A stretch of DNA of 27,467 nucleotides, taken from Actinomycetes bacterium (lineage in GTDB: Bacteria; Actinomycetota; Actinomycetes; Streptosporangiales; Streptosporangiaceae). The notes below the pieces were generated by a model, which was not told the origin of the DNA, ran no database searches, and worked only from the letters and a program-made list of their open reading frames with translations. Each line of letters starts with the position of its first letter. The stretch's first letter is position 1. Location: positions 1 to 27,467 of the forward strand of contig JAOPYP010000832.1 in the NCBI GenBank assembly GCA_025964635.1. The letters are read 5' to 3'. The position numbers and the translations under genes are program-made. Below are positions 18,927 to 25,894 of the stretch, piece by piece.

Positions 18927-19930
18927 GGCTGTGTCCTTCCAGTTGCGGGCCGCCGGGGTGCCGGCAGGCTGCCGCGCACCTCGATCCATCCGTTGCGGAT
19001 CCGGGTCGGTAGCACGGGTTGCGGCTGGCTGGCCGGGCCGCGGCTGACGCAGCCGTCGGTGAGCGCGAAGCGCGACCCGTGCAGCGGGCATGTCACGGTC
19101 AGATCTGCGACAGGGCCGCGGCTGAGCAGGCCACCGGCGTGGCTGCAGATGTTGTCGATGGCGTGCAGGCTGCCGCGATGGCGGTACAGCATGATCTGCC
19201 GGCCTTCAGCTTCGACGGCGGTCGGCGAGTCGTCAGGCAGGTCGGCCTCCTGCAGCGCGCGGGTCCACCGCCGCGGCCCGACGGCCCACGCCACCCGGTT
19301 GACCATGACGCCTTTGGTGAATACGAGATGACCGCCGAGGTAACCGGCCGCGGCCGTGACCGTGAGGCTGGCCGCCCCCAGAGCGCGCGCCGTGCTACGG
19401 CGGCCGGCCATCCGGGTGCCCAGGGAGGCACCTTGCAGCCCAAGGGCCACCGTGTTGAGGAGGCCGTGGAAGAGCCCGATCCGGCGGTCCTGGTCGTCGC
19501 TGACGGTCCAGTCGCTGAGACCGGTGAGGGCGGTAGCGCCCGCGGCCAGGATGCCGGCCGCGCTGAGCACGCCTGCGGCGCCGATTCCGCGCCGGGGAGC
19601 GGGGTCGCGGTCCATAACGTCCAGCACCATGACGCCCGTCCACAGCCCGATGGGCAGGTCGCTCAGTGCTGGGTGCAGCGGATGGCCGACCCATCGGCCG
19701 CCATGCAGCAGCTCAAGGACAAGGTTGTCCTGATGCCGTTCGCGGATAGGCCCCAGCACGGCGGTCAGCTGGTCGTTCAGAGTCCCGAGCCAGCCGAGCC
19801 GGTCGAGCCAGGCAACGAGATCGCTGTGCCAGGCGTCCAGCCCGGTGATAGCGAACCGGGAGCCGAACGCCCCCTCGGCCTGCTGGGCGGCCGCGGGCGG
19901 ATCGCCGGCCTGGTCGCTGCCTGTTCGCAT
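18923..19930 (-). CDS. DUF2231 membrane domain fused to a Rieske [2Fe-2S] domain
   Basis: The protein has 335 residues; ATG at 19930 is preceded by GGGGAGGA with a 6-nt spacer. Residues 30-80 are a soluble N-terminal part. Residues about 80-215 are a DUF2231-type four-helix membrane domain opening with GHPLHPALSDLPIGLWTGVM and including a GLFHGLLNTVALGLQ helix and GYLGGHLVFTKGV. Residues about 225-325 are a Rieske domain with ligands in CSHAGGLL and CPLHGSRFALTDG. Histidines in the membrane helices (HPLHP, LFHG, GGHL) could bind haem, as in DUF2231 relatives, but that is inference. It is the first gene of a two-gene Rieske operon. It is likely a membrane electron-transfer protein whose Rieske part faces the cytoplasm. 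Confidence 0.82.
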   Translation of the reverse strand: MRTGSDQAGDPPAAAQQAEGAFGSRFAITGLDAWHSDLVAWLDRLGWLGTLNDQLTAVLGPIRERHQDNLVLELLHGGRWVGHPLHPALSDLPIGLWTGVMVLDVMDRDPAPRRGIGAAGVLSAAGILAAGATALTGLSDWTVSDDQDRRIGLFHGLLNTVALGLQGASLGTRMAGRRSTARALGAASLTVTAAAGYLGGHLVFTKGVMVNRVAWAVGPRRWTRALQEADLPDDSPTAVEAEGRQIMLYRHRGSLHAIDNICSHAGGLLSRGPVADLTVTCPLHGSRFALTDGCVSRGPASQPQPVLPTRIRNGWIEVRGSLPAPRRPATGRTQP

Positions 19931-19964
19931 CAGGTTCCTCCCCGGTAGCGTCAGCCTGTGGCTC

Positions 19965-19985
19965 GATTCTGAAGAGAATCTTCAG
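19965..19985. promoter_or_regulatory. Overlapping palindromes upstream of the Rieske operon
   Basis: GATTCT (19965-19970) pairs with AGAATC (19975-19980), and CTGAAG (19969-19974) pairs with CTTCAG (19980-19985). This gives two alternative, mutually exclusive hairpins or two overlapping operator dyads, 35-55 nt upstream of the ATG. It is AT-rich relative to its surroundings. No promoter hexamers could be assigned with confidence in the 201-nt gap 19931-20131. Confidence 0.4.
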
Positions 19986-20131
19986 GCTCATCGCTCATTC
20001 TGCTCGTCTCACCTTGCTGCACACCTTCGTGATCCGCCTAACTACCAGTCCCTGAGAACGCGGGCCTGCGCCGGGCGGAGGATCCCTTCGGCGCTCATCG
20101 GGTGCGGGGGCAGCCGTGTGCCGCCGCCGGG

Positions 20132-21745
20132 TCACGGCGCTGCCGAGGCGGGGTACGCGTGGGTCCCGGCTTCGTGCGCGCCGTCGGCTGTTCCGGCTTC
20201 ACCGGCCCTGGGGCTCGCTGGCTGGGCCGGCTGGGCCGGCTGGGCGGGCTGGGCGGGCAGGAACAGGACGGCCAGGAGGGCCCCCGCCGCGGCGACGCCC
20301 GCGGCGACCAGGCAGCCGACGGTGAGGCCGCGCAGGAAGGCGTTGGTGGAGGCGTGCTGCAGCGCCTGTCCGAGGATCGGGTGGCCGAGGGCGGCGATCC
20401 TGCCCGCGGCCACGTACGCGGCGCCGACAGACTGGTGAGCGATCGCCGCGACCGGGGCTGGGACGCTCGCCGGCAAGGTGGCGGTGAGCCGTGATCCGTA
20501 GATGGATGCGTAAACGCTGCCGATCACGGCCACACCGAGCGTGCCGCCGACCAGCCTGGTGGAGTCGTTCACGGCCGAGCCGACGCCGGCCTTGCGCCGC
20601 GAGATGGCGCCCATGATGGACTCGGTGGCGGGCGCCGAGGTCAGGCCCAGGCCGAGCCCGTACAGCACCATCTGGACCGCGATGATGCCGTAACTGATCG
20701 TCGCGGTGGTGGTCACCGCCACCCAGCCGTAGAACGCCGCCATCGCGACGAGCCCGATGGTGACGATGAGCTTGGTCCCGGCCCGCACGGCGAGCTGAGT
20801 CCCGGCTACCGATCCGGCGCCTACCGACAGCGCCACCGGGAGCAGGTGCACCCCGGTCGAGAGCGGGCCGTAGCCCCGGACGAACTGGAAGTACTGGGTC
20901 ATCAGGAAGATGAAGCCGAACAGGGTGAAGAACGACACCGTGACCGCGCCGCTGGCCGCGCTGAACCGCAGGTTGCGGAAGAGCCGCACATCGAGCATCG
21001 GGTGCGCGGCCCGCCGCTCGCGCACGATGAACGCGGCCAGCAGGACCGCTGAGGCGGCAAAACCGGCCAGGCTGCGCCCGGCTCCCCACCCGTAGGCCGG
21101 CGCCTCGATGATGGTGAAGACCAGCAGGGCCATGGTGGCCGACGACAGCACCAGGCCGGGGACGTCGGGAGCTGCCGCCTCCGGGTCCTTCGACGCGGGA
21201 ACGACCAGCGCCACCAGGATGGCGGCGGCCGCCGCCACCGGCGCCATGGCGATGAAGATGCTGGCCCAGCTGAACTGCTCCAGCAGCCAGCCACCGACGA
21301 TCGGCCCCATCGCGATGGCCACGCCGGCGATCGCGCCCCACAAGCCGATGGCGCGAGCCCGTTCCCGTCGCTCGGTAAAGACGTTAGAGATGAGCGACAG
21401 CGTCGCCGGGAAGGTCATGGCGGCGCCCAGCCCCATCACGGACCGGGCCGCGATGAGCTGCGCCGGGTCGGTCGTGAAGCCGCCAGCGAGGCTGGCGGCG
21501 CCGACCACGGTCAGTCCGGCCAGCAGCATGCCCTTGCGGCCGAACCGGTCGGACAGGCTGCCGAAGGTGAGCAGCAGCGCGGCGAAGACGAGGTTGTAGG
21601 AGTCGACGACCCACTGCAGCTGAGTGGTGGTGGCATGCAGCTCGCGTACCAGGGCGGGAAGCGCCACGTTCACCAGGGTGGTGTCGAGGTTGATGAGGAA
21701 CGCTGCGAGCAGAAGCGCGACGAGGATCATGGGTTTGGATCGCAT
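20132..21745 (-). CDS. MFS exporter, DHA2 (14-helix, EmrB/QacA) family
   Basis: The protein has 537 residues with about 14 membrane segments. The first helix carries INLDTTLVNVALPAL, the DHA2 motif D1. Motif A (GSLSDRFGRKG) lies near residue 62 and motif C (AIAMGPIVGGWLL) near 145. The C-terminus has four Ala-Gln-Pro repeats in the cytoplasmic tail, encoded by the 9-bp repeat at 20221-20256. ATG at 21745 has no Shine-Dalgarno; a possible promoter lies so close that the mRNA may be leaderless. An alternative ATG at 21730 also lacks an RBS. The family uses the proton gradient to expel drugs, dyes or secondary metabolites. It is divergent from an HxlR-type regulator, its probable controller. The actual substrate is unknown. 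Confidence 0.9.
   Translation of the reverse strand: MRSKPMILVALLLAAFLINLDTTLVNVALPALVRELHATTTQLQWVVDSYNLVFAALLLTFGSLSDRFGRKGMLLAGLTVVGAASLAGGFTTDPAQLIAARSVMGLGAAMTFPATLSLISNVFTERRERARAIGLWGAIAGVAIAMGPIVGGWLLEQFSWASIFIAMAPVAAAAAILVALVVPASKDPEAAAPDVPGLVLSSATMALLVFTIIEAPAYGWGAGRSLAGFAASAVLLAAFIVRERRAAHPMLDVRLFRNLRFSAASGAVTVSFFTLFGFIFLMTQYFQFVRGYGPLSTGVHLLPVALSVGAGSVAGTQLAVRAGTKLIVTIGLVAMAAFYGWVAVTTTATISYGIIAVQMVLYGLGLGLTSAPATESIMGAISRRKAGVGSAVNDSTRLVGGTLGVAVIGSVYASIYGSRLTATLPASVPAPVAAIAHQSVGAAYVAAGRIAALGHPILGQALQHASTNAFLRGLTVGCLVAAGVAAAGALLAVLFLPAQPAQPAQPAQPASPRAGEAGTADGAHEAGTHAYPASAAP
20221..20256. repeat. 9-bp tandem repeat in the MFS C-terminal tail
   Basis: There are four copies of GCTGGGCCG or GCTGGGCGG (two of each), encoding a minus-strand Ala-Gln-Pro repeat. 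It keeps the reading frame and probably varies in copy number by slippage. Confidence 0.75.
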
Positions 21746-21805
21746 GGTTTAGATGTTCTATCGCAAGGTTTAAAAAGTCAAGTAATTAAACTTGGCAGTA
21801 AACCA
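21745..21805. promoter_or_regulatory. HxlR-type operator array and MFS promoter
   Basis: The MFS-HxlR divergent region holds four GTTTA half-sites. Two are in one orientation (21747-21751, 21768-21772; 21 bp apart) and two inverted as TAAAC (21787-21791, 21799-21803). The outer pair extends to perfect 7-bp arms TGGTTTA/TAAACCA (21745-21751, 21799-21805). On the minus strand TTGACT (21781-21776) and TAGAAC (21760-21755), 15 nt apart, form a possible MFS promoter with its start only a few bases from the ATG. Confidence 0.5.
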
Positions 21806-21826
21806 GCCATCGGCTAACCTCGGGAC

Positions 21827-22468
21827 ATGCGTAGTTACGGCCAGTACTGCTCGATCGCCAAGGCGCTGGACGTCGTCGGCGACCGGTGGACCCTCCTGAT
21901 CATCCGGGAGCTCATGATCCGCGGCGCGTGCCGGTACACCGACCTGAAGAACGGGCTGCCGGGAATCGCGACTAACCTGCTCTCGGACCGGATCCGTGAA
22001 CTCGAGTCGGCCGGCCTGATCCGGCGGGAAGACGCCCCGCCTCCTGTCGCCACCACCCTGTTCCACCTGACTGAGGCCGGCGCGGAGTTGCAGCCGGTCC
22101 TCGACGCCATCGGCCGGTGGGGGGTCAGGTACATGATCGCGCCGGCCGACCGCGACCAGTTCCGCGGCCACTGGTTCGCCTTCCCGGCCTCGATCTTCCT
22201 GCACGACCGTGATCCCGGCGGGCCCCCGGTGTCGATCGAGCTGCGCACCGCCAGCGATCCTGTGGTCATCGAGGTATCCGGCGGCTCGGCCACCACCCGG
22301 CTCGGCCCGGCCGCCGCGCCGGACCTTGTCCTCCGGGGCGAACCGCAGCTCATCCTCGCCCTGTTCTCCGGTCATCTCACCGCCGCCGAGGTGACCGATC
22401 GCGGCCTGGAGATCAGCGGTGACGCCCGCGTGCTGCAGCGCGTCCTGCCCCAATCGGTGGCCACGTAG
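21827..22468 (+). CDS. HxlR-family transcriptional regulator with C-terminal SCP2-like domain
   Basis: The protein has 213 residues; ATG at 21827 has only a weak upstream CGGGA. Residues 1-95 are an HxlR winged helix: YCSIAKALDVVGDRWTLLII, then RYTDLKNGLPGIATNLLSDR and a wing ending with LFHLTEAG. Cys8 sits where redox-sensing HxlR members have their cysteine, although this position is Cys in most of the family. Residues 105-213 form a second domain resembling the SCP2 sterol-carrier or related fold (PDLVLRGEPQLILALFSG), found in a subset of actinobacterial HxlR proteins and probably a ligand pocket. It is divergent from the MFS exporter across 81 nt with a four-part GTTTA array, so it most likely represses the exporter and itself and may sense the exported compound. 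Confidence 0.87.
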   Translation: MRSYGQYCSIAKALDVVGDRWTLLIIRELMIRGACRYTDLKNGLPGIATNLLSDRIRELESAGLIRREDAPPPVATTLFHLTEAGAELQPVLDAIGRWGVRYMIAPADRDQFRGHWFAFPASIFLHDRDPGGPPVSIELRTASDPVVIEVSGGSATTRLGPAAAPDLVLRGEPQLILALFSGHLTAAEVTDRGLEISGDARVLQRVLPQSVAT

Positions 22469-22512
22469 CGTCCATGCGGGGAGTGACCGTCGTACGCCGC
22501 TACCGTGAGTAG

Positions 22513-23298
22513 CTACGCCGCATCCCGGGTGATCTGCCGTAGTAGCGAGATCAGGCTCTGCGGATCGGGCACGGTGACATCGGCCAGCTCCGCCAGCGGG
22601 CCCATTCCGGAGGGGCTTATCGCGACGGCCAGCGTGGGCCGGCCGCTGCGGCCGGCCCAGGCATTCACTTCCTCGACGGCGGGCAGGTCGCCGACGTCGT
22701 CACCCGCGTAGAAGACAGCCGCCGTCTCGTCGCCGATGAGTTCGCGGATCGCCGTGCCCTTGTCGGTACCCGGAATGCAGATTTCGAGGACTTCTTTGCC
22801 AGGGCGTGTCTCTAGTCCCGCGGCTGCCGCGGCTTCGGCTACCGGGGCGCGCAGTGTCTCGAGAAGACGATCCGGATCGGCGGTGAGGCGGGTGTGTATG
22901 ACGAGAGACAGCTTCTTATCTTCGAGCCATATCGCCGGATCGTGAGCCACGCTGGCCAGGAGCCCCGGAAGGCTCAGGCGGAGGTCGAGGAAACCCGGGG
23001 GCGGCGCCGGCGCGCGGAGCTGCCCGTTCTCCCACCTTTCGACGCCGTGAAGACCGTAGATGATGAGGCCAGGCACGGCACCGAAGCTGCTGACCCGCAG
23101 CAGCGACGCTACGCTCCGGCCGGTCACGACGGCCAGCGTTGCTCCCGTTGCGGCCACGTCGCGCAGGACCTGGTGGACGCCGGCCAGCGGACGCGCATCG
23201 CTGGGGTGGGGCGATATCGGTGCGAGCGTGCCGTCAAAGTCGAGGGCCACCAGTGCGGACGGCAATGCGGTGCGCAGCGGGTGCAGGTCCGTCAGCAC
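22513..23298 (-). CDS. otsB: Trehalose-phosphatase-like HAD hydrolase (OtsB type)
   Basis: The protein has 261 residues from the GTG at 23298; no good RBS is visible, so an internal start is possible. HAD motif I is DFDGTLAP (20-27) with nucleophile Asp20 and Asp22; motif II is VVTGRS near 57-62. The cap region is IIB type, with IYGLHGVERWENG near residue 80. KGTAI supplies the motif III lysine, and YAGDDVGD is motif IV. This is the standard OtsB arrangement, which converts trehalose-6-phosphate to trehalose. No OtsA synthase is present here. The gene is 37 nt downstream of a zinc dehydrogenase in the polyol operon, so it may act on another sugar or polyol phosphate. It converges on HxlR across 44 nt that hold nothing clear. 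Confidence 0.82.
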   Translation of the reverse strand: MLTDLHPLRTALPSALVALDFDGTLAPISPHPSDARPLAGVHQVLRDVAATGATLAVVTGRSVASLLRVSSFGAVPGLIIYGLHGVERWENGQLRAPAPPPGFLDLRLSLPGLLASVAHDPAIWLEDKKLSLVIHTRLTADPDRLLETLRAPVAEAAAAAGLETRPGKEVLEICIPGTDKGTAIRELIGDETAAVFYAGDDVGDLPAVEEVNAWAGRSGRPTLAVAISPSGMGPLAELADVTVPDPQSLISLLRQITRDAA

Positions 23299-23335
23299 AT
23301 GGCACCGCCGCCGTCGGGCGCCAGCCGCACCATGG

Positions 23336-24364
23336 TCACCGCTCGCCGACGGTGACGAGGACTTTCACGTGCTCCCCCGACGAGGCGAGCTCGAAGGCCT
23401 CGGCGACCTGGGCCAGCGGCCGCGTGGCGGTCACGAAATCCGCGGTCCGGACGGCTCCCCGGCGCAGCAGGTCGGCCGAGTCCCGGTAGTCCTCGGGGAG
23501 ATAGGTGGCACTGCCCTGACTGCGGATCTGGTGGTCCTGCACGACCGGCAGCGGGACGGTGACCTCCCGGGCCGGGACGCCGACGACCATGACCGTCCCA
23601 CCCTTGTCCGCCATGGCGATCGCCTGGTCTATCGAGGACTGGATAGCGACGCAGTCGAAGACGATGTCGGCGCTCCCGCCGAGCGCATGTCTCACCTGAC
23701 TGGCAACGTCCGGTGTTCGTGCGTCGATGGTGGAATCGGCGCCGAGGGCCGCGGCGCGCCCACGTTTGGCGGGATTGGGGTCAGTGCTGACAACTTTTCC
23801 TGCTCCGTGCGCCCGGAGCACCGCGAGGGTGAACAAGCCGATGGTTCCGGCTCCGAGAACGGCGACGGCCCGCCCGGCGACTTCCCCCGCCAGGCGGACG
23901 GCGTGCACCGGCGTGGACAGGGGCTCGATGAGCGCCGCGGTCTGATCGTCCAGCACGTCAGGCACGGGATGCAGGCGGCGCGCGGGGAGGGTGAAGTAGT
24001 CCGCCATGCCGCCCTGCGGATAGCCGCAGCCGAAGAACTGCAGGTTCTCGCACAGGTTCTCGCGTCCTGAGGTGCACATCTTGCACGCCCAGCAGGGCAG
24101 GTCGGGCTCCACGATGACCCGCTGTCCCGGTGTGGCCGCCCCGGCGCCGGAGCCGGCGGATTCGACCACCCCGACGACCTCATGGCCCGGCCGGTAGGGC
24201 AGCGGGACAAACGGGTGGCGCCCACGGGCCGCGTGCAGGTCCGATCCGCAGACGCCCGCCACGAGGGTGCGGACCAGGGCTTCGTCCGGGCCGGGGGCCG
24301 GGATCTCCGCTGCCTCGACAGCGATCCGGCCCGGGTAAACGACGACGCGTCGCATGCTGGTCAA
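23336..24364 (-). CDS. Zinc-dependent medium-chain dehydrogenase (polyol/alcohol type)
   Basis: I prefer the TTG at 24364 (342 residues), since GAGGAAG lies 6 nt upstream; an ATG at 24355 is 15 nt from that site and would remove three residues. Catalytic zinc ligands are Cys39 (GVCGSDLH), His61 and Glu62 (GHEV). The structural zinc cysteines are 91, 94, 97 and 105 (CWACKMCTSGRENLC). The Rossmann motif is VLGAGTIGLFTLAVL near residue 170, followed by STDPN, again with an acidic residue for NAD(+). It is only distantly like the dehydrogenase at 13742. Its start is 3 nt from the mannitol dehydrogenase stop, so translation is coupled. Probably a second polyol or alcohol oxidation step in the same pathway; substrate inferred. 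Confidence 0.85.
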   Translation of the reverse strand: MTSMRRVVVYPGRIAVEAAEIPAPGPDEALVRTLVAGVCGSDLHAARGRHPFVPLPYRPGHEVVGVVESAGSGAGAATPGQRVIVEPDLPCWACKMCTSGRENLCENLQFFGCGYPQGGMADYFTLPARRLHPVPDVLDDQTAALIEPLSTPVHAVRLAGEVAGRAVAVLGAGTIGLFTLAVLRAHGAGKVVSTDPNPAKRGRAAALGADSTIDARTPDVASQVRHALGGSADIVFDCVAIQSSIDQAIAMADKGGTVMVVGVPAREVTVPLPVVQDHQIRSQGSATYLPEDYRDSADLLRRGAVRTADFVTATRPLAQVAEAFELASSGEHVKVLVTVGER

Positions 24365-24367
24365 GGG

Positions 24368-25894
24368 CTACTTCCTCTCCAGGCCGGCCGGCTTGTGGCC
24401 GTCCATCGATAGTGCGCCGTAGCGGTCCAGGTCAGTGAAGGTCTCCCGCACGCCGTGGTCGAGCAAGGCGGTCAGGATCGAGCTGTACACCGCGGTGAAG
24501 CGGGTGTCGCCGGCCAGTTCACCGAAGACCTCGCGGTTGTCTTCGAGAAAGGCGGTCCGGTGGGCGCGCTGCCGGCGGGCTGCGGCCTGAAGTTGCGGTG
24601 CGAGGACGTCGTTGATCTCGTGCGGCGCGCCGTTCTCGTCGGTGCCTTCGGCGTAGCGCGCCCAGCTGGCTATGACGGCCGCGGAGCGGGTGAAGGGCCG
24701 GCCGGCGGCCAGCTGCTGCCGGATGACCGGCAGCAGGAACTTGGGTATCCGGTCGGATCCGTCGGTGGCGAGCCGGGCGAGGGTATCGCCAACCTCGGGA
24801 TTCGAGAACCTCTCGATGAGCTGGTTCGCGTACTGACCGAGATCGGCACCGGGAACCGGCCGGAGGGTCGGGATGGCTTCCTGCGTCATGTAGTCCAGCA
24901 GGAACCGGGCGAACAGGGGGTCAGTGGTCACCTCATGGACGAGCCGGTATCCGACGAGGTGGCCCGGATAGCACAGGGCCTGATGACTGGCGTTGAGCAG
25001 CCGCAGCTTCATCAGCTCGTAGGGCTCCACGTCGGAAACGATCTGCACGCCGGCGTCTTCGAGCGGCGGCCGGCCGTCGGCGAAGTCATCTTCGAGTACC
25101 CATTGCGTGAAGGGCTCGCACAGCACGGGCCACTGGTCGTCGATCCCGAACCGGCGGCTGAGCTCGGCGCGATCGGTCTCGGTGGTCTGGGGCGTGATCC
25201 GGTCGACCATGCTGTTAGGGAACCGGACGTGGCGGGTCATCCAGCCGGCCAGGCCGGGATCACGCAGGCGGGCGAACGCCGTGAACGCGCGCTGGCTCAC
25301 GTGGCCGTTGCCCGGGATGTTGTCGCAGGACAGGATGCTGAAGGCGGGAATGCCCCGCTCGCGGCGCCGGGCGAGCGCTTCGGTCACCATCCCGAAAACC
25401 GTGCGGGGTACCGCTCCCGGGCGCAGATCGGCCGCGACCGAAGGATCTGACGAATTGAATTCACCGGTGACGTCGTCGAGGTTGTAGCCGCCTTCGGTAA
25501 TGGTGAGCGACACGATCCGGGTCGCAGGCGCGGCGATCTTCTCGATGGCGGCGTCGGGATCGTCGGGCGCGAACAGGAACTCCACGATTGACCCGATCAC
25601 GCGGGCGTCCCAGGTGCCGTCGCCATGCCGAAGGACCAGGGTGTACAGGCCGTCCTGGGCGGCCAGCACATCGCGGATCCTGCGGTTGGATGGCTGCAGG
25701 CCGATACCGCAGATACCCCAGTCCATCGCGGTGCCGTTGTTCATCAGCGCATCGATGTACATCGCCTGGTGCGAGCGGTGAAAATTGCCGACCCCGATGT
25801 GGACGATTCCGGTGCTCACCTGGCCGCGATCGTAACGGGGAACGGACACATCGGCGTTCAGCTGCCCCAGGGTTTCTGCGGTCACTACGGTCAT
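24368..25894 (-). CDS. Mannitol 2-dehydrogenase family polyol dehydrogenase
   Basis: The 508 residues match the long-chain polyol dehydrogenase family. The N-terminal NAD fold has GIVHIGVGNFHRSHQA (29-44). The catalytic set matches Pseudomonas mannitol 2-dehydrogenase at a one-residue offset: Lys296, Asn301 and His304 (KLRLLNASHQALCYPG), plus Asn192 in the oxyanion hole and the FPNSMVDRITP loop (225-235). The family oxidises D-mannitol to D-fructose and also D-arabitol to D-xylulose, with NAD(+). The next gene upstream is xylulokinase and overlaps by 4 nt, which favours arabitol-to-xylulose chemistry, though fructose phosphorylation by a separate kinase cannot be excluded. Cytoplasmic. Confidence 0.92.
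   Translation of the reverse strand: MTVVTAETLGQLNADVSVPRYDRGQVSTGIVHIGVGNFHRSHQAMYIDALMNNGTAMDWGICGIGLQPSNRRIRDVLAAQDGLYTLVLRHGDGTWDARVIGSIVEFLFAPDDPDAAIEKIAAPATRIVSLTITEGGYNLDDVTGEFNSSDPSVAADLRPGAVPRTVFGMVTEALARRRERGIPAFSILSCDNIPGNGHVSQRAFTAFARLRDPGLAGWMTRHVRFPNSMVDRITPQTTETDRAELSRRFGIDDQWPVLCEPFTQWVLEDDFADGRPPLEDAGVQIVSDVEPYELMKLRLLNASHQALCYPGHLVGYRLVHEVTTDPLFARFLLDYMTQEAIPTLRPVPGADLGQYANQLIERFSNPEVGDTLARLATDGSDRIPKFLLPVIRQQLAAGRPFTRSAAVIASWARYAEGTDENGAPHEINDVLAPQLQAAARRQRAHRTAFLEDNREVFGELAGDTRFTAVYSSILTALLDHGVRETFTDLDRYGALSMDGHKPAGLERK

Noticed and set aside
19986..19998. Two direct GCTCAT half-sites near the Rieske operon resembling the SorC-type half-site
   Set aside because: They are directly repeated, not inverted, and the 6-mer is expected about a dozen times by chance in both strands of this window.
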